Of a stretch of DNA of 64,000 bases, positions 61,211-64,000 are shown one piece after another (within the stretch, counting starts at the first letter, position 1; each line of letters begins with the position of its first letter). The translations under genes were made by a program, and so were the position numbers. Under the pieces are notes generated by a model. The model was given only the letters and a program-made list of their open reading frames with translations, had not been told where the DNA came from and searched no databases. This DNA is from Streptomyces sp. Tu 3180 (GTDB lineage: Bacteria > Actinomycetota > Actinomycetes > Streptomycetales > Streptomycetaceae). The stretch covers positions 7,232,001 through 7,296,000 of the forward strand of contig NZ_WOXS01000002.1 of the NCBI RefSeq assembly GCF_009852415.1, given 5' to 3'.

Positions 61211-61822
61211 ATGAGGAATCCGACCCCGGAAGGCGGGCCCGAGCGGCTGGTGGCCCTCGCCGACGGCGTGTTCGCCATCGCCATCACCCTGCTGGTCCTG
61301 GACTTCTCCGTGCCGCAGGGGCTGGACCCCGAGGAGTACCGCGACGCCCTGCACGAACTGCTGCCCAACCTGGGCGCCTACGGGATCAGCCTGGCGGTGC
61401 TGGCCGGCTTCTGGCGCGAGCACCGCGTGCTCTTCCGCACCGTCCGGGAGGTGGACGGACAGGTGATCTCGCTGACCGTGCTCGGCCTGGGCATCGCGGC
61501 ACTGCTGCCGTTCCCGACCACGCTGATCTCGGAGTACGGCGACCAGAGCGTCTCGGTGGTCGTCTACTCGGCGGCGGTCGCCTCGCTCGGCGGCGTCCAC
61601 CTCGCGCTGGCCCTCCTGCTCGCCGGACGCCCCTGGCTGCACGGTGAGGCGGCCCCGGGCCGGGACGTGACGCTCTCCACCGCCGATCTGAGCTCGACGG
61701 TGGTGGTGTTCCTGGTGACCATCCCGCTGGCCCTGCTGGTCGGCCCCGCCGCCATGTGGTGGTGGCTGGTGCTGGTGCCGGTCAAGGTCTGGCTGGGCCG
61801 CCGGGAGGCCGCGGCCCGCTGA
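61211..61822 (+). CDS. TMEM175-family (DUF1211) membrane protein
   Basis: A 203-aa polytopic protein with about six helices. The family motif is RLVALADGVFAIAITLLVLD (FAIAIT with the FSD-like signature ...DGVFAIAxTLLxL), and a GFWREHRVLF segment opens the third helix. Bacterial TMEM175 homologues form weakly K+-selective tetrameric channels. It is a bystander between two sugar-regulation genes, with no link to inositol that I can see. Its stop is only 4 bp from the convergent dehydrogenase stop. Confidence 0.9.
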   Translation: MRNPTPEGGPERLVALADGVFAIAITLLVLDFSVPQGLDPEEYRDALHELLPNLGAYGISLAVLAGFWREHRVLFRTVREVDGQVISLTVLGLGIAALLPFPTTLISEYGDQSVSVVVYSAAVASLGGVHLALALLLAGRPWLHGEAAPGRDVTLSTADLSSTVVVFLVTIPLALLVGPAAMWWWLVLVPVKVWLGRREAAAR

Positions 61823-61826
61823 ACCG

Positions 61827-62990
61827 TCACGCGGGAGCGTCCACCGTCACCCACGCCCCGCTCCCGGCCGACCGCACCATCGCGTCGAGCGCGGCCGCGC
61901 TGCGCACGGCGTCCGCGAGGGTGGCGCCGTGCGGGACGCCCTCGGCGACGGAGCGCAGGAAGCGGTACGCCTCGACGACCTTCAGGTCGTCGTAGCCCAT
62001 GGCGTTCGCGGCGCCCGGCTGGAAGGCGCCGAACTCGCCGTGGCCCGGGCCGACGTAGAGGGTGCTCACCGGCTGGTCCTGGTAGGACGTGCCGCGGCTG
62101 ACGCCCAGTTCGTTCATGCGGCGGAAGTCCCAGAACACCGCGCCCTTCGTGCCGTGCACCTCGAAGCCGTAGTTGTTCTGCTCGCCGACCGAGACCCGGC
62201 AGGCCTCCAGCACCCCGCGCGCGCCGGAGGCGAAGCGCAGCAGGCAGCTCACGTAGTCCTCGTTCTCGACCGGGCCGAGTTCGCCGCCGGTGGCGCGGGA
62301 GTGGCCGGCCGTGGCGCCCGCGGGGCGGGCCCGCTCGGGCAGGAAGACCGCCGTGTCGGCGGTCAGCGAGGCGATGTCGCCGAGCAGGAAGCGGGCCAGG
62401 TCCACGCCGTGCGAGGCCAGGTCGCCGAGCACCCCGCTGCCGCCGCGCTCCCGCTCGTACCGCCAGGTCAGGGCACCCTCGGGATGGGCGGCGTAGTCGC
62501 TGAACAACCGGATGCGCACATGCGTGACCGCGCCGATGCCGCCGGAGGCGATCAGGTCCCGGGCCGCCTCGACGGCGGGCGCGTTGCGGTAGTTGAAGCC
62601 GACCGCGCCCTGGACGCCGGCCCCGGCGACCGCGTCCGCGACCGCGCGGGCGTCCTCGTGGTCCAGGCCGACCGGCTTCTCGATCCAGATGTGCTTGCCC
62701 GCCTCGGCCATCGCGACGCCGATCTCGCGGTGCAGGAAGTTCGGGGCGGTGATGCTGACGGCCTTCACCCTCGGGTCGGCGGCCACCTCGCGCCAGTCAC
62801 GGGTCGCCGAGGCGAACCCGAACTGCCGGGCGGCCTCCTCGGCCCGCCCCGGCACCGCCTCGGCGACCGCGACCAGCTCCGGACGCAGGGCGAGCTGCGG
62901 ATAGTGGTGCGTCACGCGCGCGTACGCCTGGGTGTGCACCCGGCCCATCCAGCCGAATCCGACGACGGCGACACCGAGCGTATCCACCAT
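61827..62990 (-). CDS. Gfo/Idh/MocA dehydrogenase
   Basis: A 387-aa protein: VAVVGFGWMGRVHTQAYARV, VSITAPNFLHREIGVAMAEA, IWIEKPVGLDHEDARAVADA (EKP), AVGFNYRNAPAVEAARDLIA, VLGDLASHGVDLARFLLGD (Asp/His). It is longer than the others because of a C-terminal extension (FGAFQPGAANAMGYDDLKVV) found in the branch that handles larger substrates such as inositol glycosides. AGGGGCTCTC precedes the ATG at 62990. It is divergent from a LacI gene (back-to-back -35 boxes), the likely regulator. Confidence 0.92.
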   Translation of the reverse strand: MVDTLGVAVVGFGWMGRVHTQAYARVTHHYPQLALRPELVAVAEAVPGRAEEAARQFGFASATRDWREVAADPRVKAVSITAPNFLHREIGVAMAEAGKHIWIEKPVGLDHEDARAVADAVAGAGVQGAVGFNYRNAPAVEAARDLIASGGIGAVTHVRIRLFSDYAAHPEGALTWRYERERGGSGVLGDLASHGVDLARFLLGDIASLTADTAVFLPERARPAGATAGHSRATGGELGPVENEDYVSCLLRFASGARGVLEACRVSVGEQNNYGFEVHGTKGAVFWDFRRMNELGVSRGTSYQDQPVSTLYVGPGHGEFGAFQPGAANAMGYDDLKVVEAYRFLRSVAEGVPHGATLADAVRSAAALDAMVRSAGSGAWVTVDAPA

Positions 62991-63054
62991 GAGAGCCCCT
63001 CTTTGGACCGCTCCAGAACCTGTCCACGTCACCCTGAGCGCCCACGAGCGGCGG

Positions 63055-63070
63055 TGTCAAGGCTTTGACA
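63055..63070. promoter_or_regulatory. Back-to-back -35 boxes forming an inverted repeat
   Basis: TGTCAA-GGCT-TTGACA: the -35 of the leftward dehydrogenase gene (63060-63055) and of the rightward lacI gene (63065-63070) are exact inverted repeats 4 bp apart. Weak -10 boxes are CAGGGT (63036-63031, minus) and AACGGT (63089-63094, plus), each after 18 bp. Confidence 0.5.
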
Positions 63071-63101
63071 GGCGGGCGGGCGGCGTGGAACGGTCCATCC
63101 C

Positions 63102-64000
63102 ATGAGACCGCCGACGATCCGCGACGTGGCCGAACGGGCCGGCGTGTCCAAGTCGCTGGTCTCGCTGGTGCTGCGCGGCTCGGAGCAGGTGCGCCCGGAG
63201 AAGCGGGAGGCCGTGCTGCGGGCCGCGCGCGACCTCGGCTACCGGCCCAACGCCGCCGCCCGCAGCCTGAGCGAGAAACGCACCCGCACCGTCGGGGTCC
63301 TCCTCAACGACCTGCGCAACCCCTGGTTCGTCGACCTGCTCGACGGCCTGAACTCCCTGCTGCACGCGGGCGGTCTGCGCATGCTGCTCGCCGACGCCCG
63401 CCTCAACCGCCGCACCGGCCAGGACCCGGCCGACCCCTTCCTCGAACTCGGGGTCGACGGCCTGGTCGTGGTCGGCACGCTGCCCGACCCGGCGGCGCTC
63501 GAAGCGGTCGCCGCGCGGATGCCGGTGGTGCTGGCGGGCGCCCGGGAACCGGTGCCGCCCGGTGTGGACGTGGTCGCGGGCGACGACGAGCGCGGCGCCC
63601 GGCTGGTCACCGAGCACCTCGTCGGGCTCGGCCACCGCCGCATCGCGCACATCGCCGGGTACGGCGCCGTGGGCGAGCTGCGCCGGCGCAGCTTCGAGGC
63701 GACGATGCGCCGGCACGGCCTGGCGGACCGTGCGGTGGTGGAGGCCGGCGACATGACCGAGGAGGGCGGCTACCGCGCCACCGTCCGGCTGCTGAACCGC
63801 CCCGACCGCCCCACCGCCGTCTTCGCCGTCAACGACATCGCCTGCGTGGGAGTCCTGTCGGCGGCCGGGGAACTGGGGCTGCGGGTCCCGCACGACCTGT
63901 CCGTGGCCGGTTACGACGACACGAGCATCTCCCGGCTGCGCCACCTGTGGCTCACCACCGTCGACAACGCGGGCCACGAGGTCGGCCGCCGGGCCGCCCG
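63102..64000 (+). CDS. LacI-family transcriptional regulator (3' end outside window)
   Basis: The first 299 residues are visible. HTH at ~4-25 (IRDVAERAGVSKSLVSLVLR) with hinge GYRPNAAARSLSEKRTRTVG, then the effector domain (VGVLLNDLRNPWFVDLLDGL, VVAGDDERGARLVTEHLVGL, AVFAVNDIACVGVLSAAGEL, VAGYDDTSISRLRHLWLTTV), so nearly the whole protein is present. It is divergent from the dehydrogenase at 61827. It starts at an ATG 7 nt after a weak -10, so it may be leaderless. The effector is probably a sugar or polyol. Confidence 0.93.
   Translation, partial: MRPPTIRDVAERAGVSKSLVSLVLRGSEQVRPEKREAVLRAARDLGYRPNAAARSLSEKRTRTVGVLLNDLRNPWFVDLLDGLNSLLHAGGLRMLLADARLNRRTGQDPADPFLELGVDGLVVVGTLPDPAALEAVAARMPVVLAGAREPVPPGVDVVAGDDERGARLVTEHLVGLGHRRIAHIAGYGAVGELRRRSFEATMRRHGLADRAVVEAGDMTEEGGYRATVRLLNRPDRPTAVFAVNDIACVGVLSAAGELGLRVPHDLSVAGYDDTSISRLRHLWLTTVDNAGHEVGRRAA

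Overview
The window is about 72% GC by eye, with strong G/C third-codon bias, GTG and TTG starts, a conservon, a bldA-type TTA codon, a ydaO-type riboswitch and many LacI, GntR and ABC sugar-uptake genes. It reads as a Streptomyces chromosome (Actinomycetota). It looks like ordinary chromosome: I saw no phage, plasmid, IS or CRISPR.

Layout. 1-2.6 kb: the end of what looks like the hopanoid cluster (C-terminus of dxs, a class III aminotransferase, an XRE-cupin regulator and a 42-aa membrane protein). 2.6-9.7 kb: tyrosine phosphatase, GH36 alpha-galactosidase, a c-di-AMP riboswitch with its LysM/M23 wall hydrolase, an SGNH hydrolase and a metallo-beta-lactamase-fold hydrolase. 9.7-13.7 kb: two secreted proteins among long gene-poor stretches; one carries a TTA codon. 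13.7-17.9 kb: a conservon (cvnA-B-C-D) plus a GAF protein. 18.1-21.3 kb: threonine catabolism (tdh-kbl) and a LysR regulator. 21.6-25.1 kb: XRE-cupin plus GNAT, a YjbR protein, and a split transketolase under a MerR-type promoter. tRNA-Pro(GGG) lies at 25.3 kb, followed by a CPBP membrane protease and an alpha/beta-hydrolase pseudogene. 26.9-31.2 kb: an LpqY-SugABC-type sugar importer.

31.2-35.6 kb is a leftward run: NUDIX-like protein, methyltransferase, HhH-GPD endonuclease, DUF3140, Dps and a monoglyceride-lipase-like hydrolase. 35.7-41.7 kb: thiolase, TauE/SafE permease, lipid kinase, the consecutive cobalamin enzymes CobK and CobF, and a DUF309 protein. At 41.8 kb is a second, identical tRNA-Pro(GGG), overlapping the end of a nitronate monooxygenase gene. 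Next come an aldo/keto reductase (again with a MerR-type promoter) and a DUF427 protein.

45-64 kb is a large inositol (and probably related polyol) catabolic region. A GntR regulator, iolD, iolB, an aldolase-like protein and iolC run leftwards. A CUT2 importer (binding protein, permease, single-domain ATPase), a TIM-barrel isomerase and an inositol dehydrogenase run rightwards from the same divergent promoter region. Further on are three more Gfo/Idh/MocA dehydrogenases, an SDR, a phytanoyl-CoA-dioxygenase-like enzyme, a TMEM175-like protein and two LacI regulators, the last cut by the window edge. The expected pathway is uptake, then IolG, IolE, IolD, IolB, IolC and an aldolase; the last enzyme, IolA (methylmalonate-semialdehyde dehydrogenase), is not in the window.

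The points I would look at first are: a dispersed Streptomyces palindrome apparently inserted in frame in the alpha-galactosidase; two MerR/SoxR-type 19-bp-spacer promoters; the tRNA and terminator embedded in the end of a protein gene; the TTA codon; shared operator-like motifs in the inositol region; and the uncharacterised enzyme set around the phytanoyl-CoA-dioxygenase-like gene.
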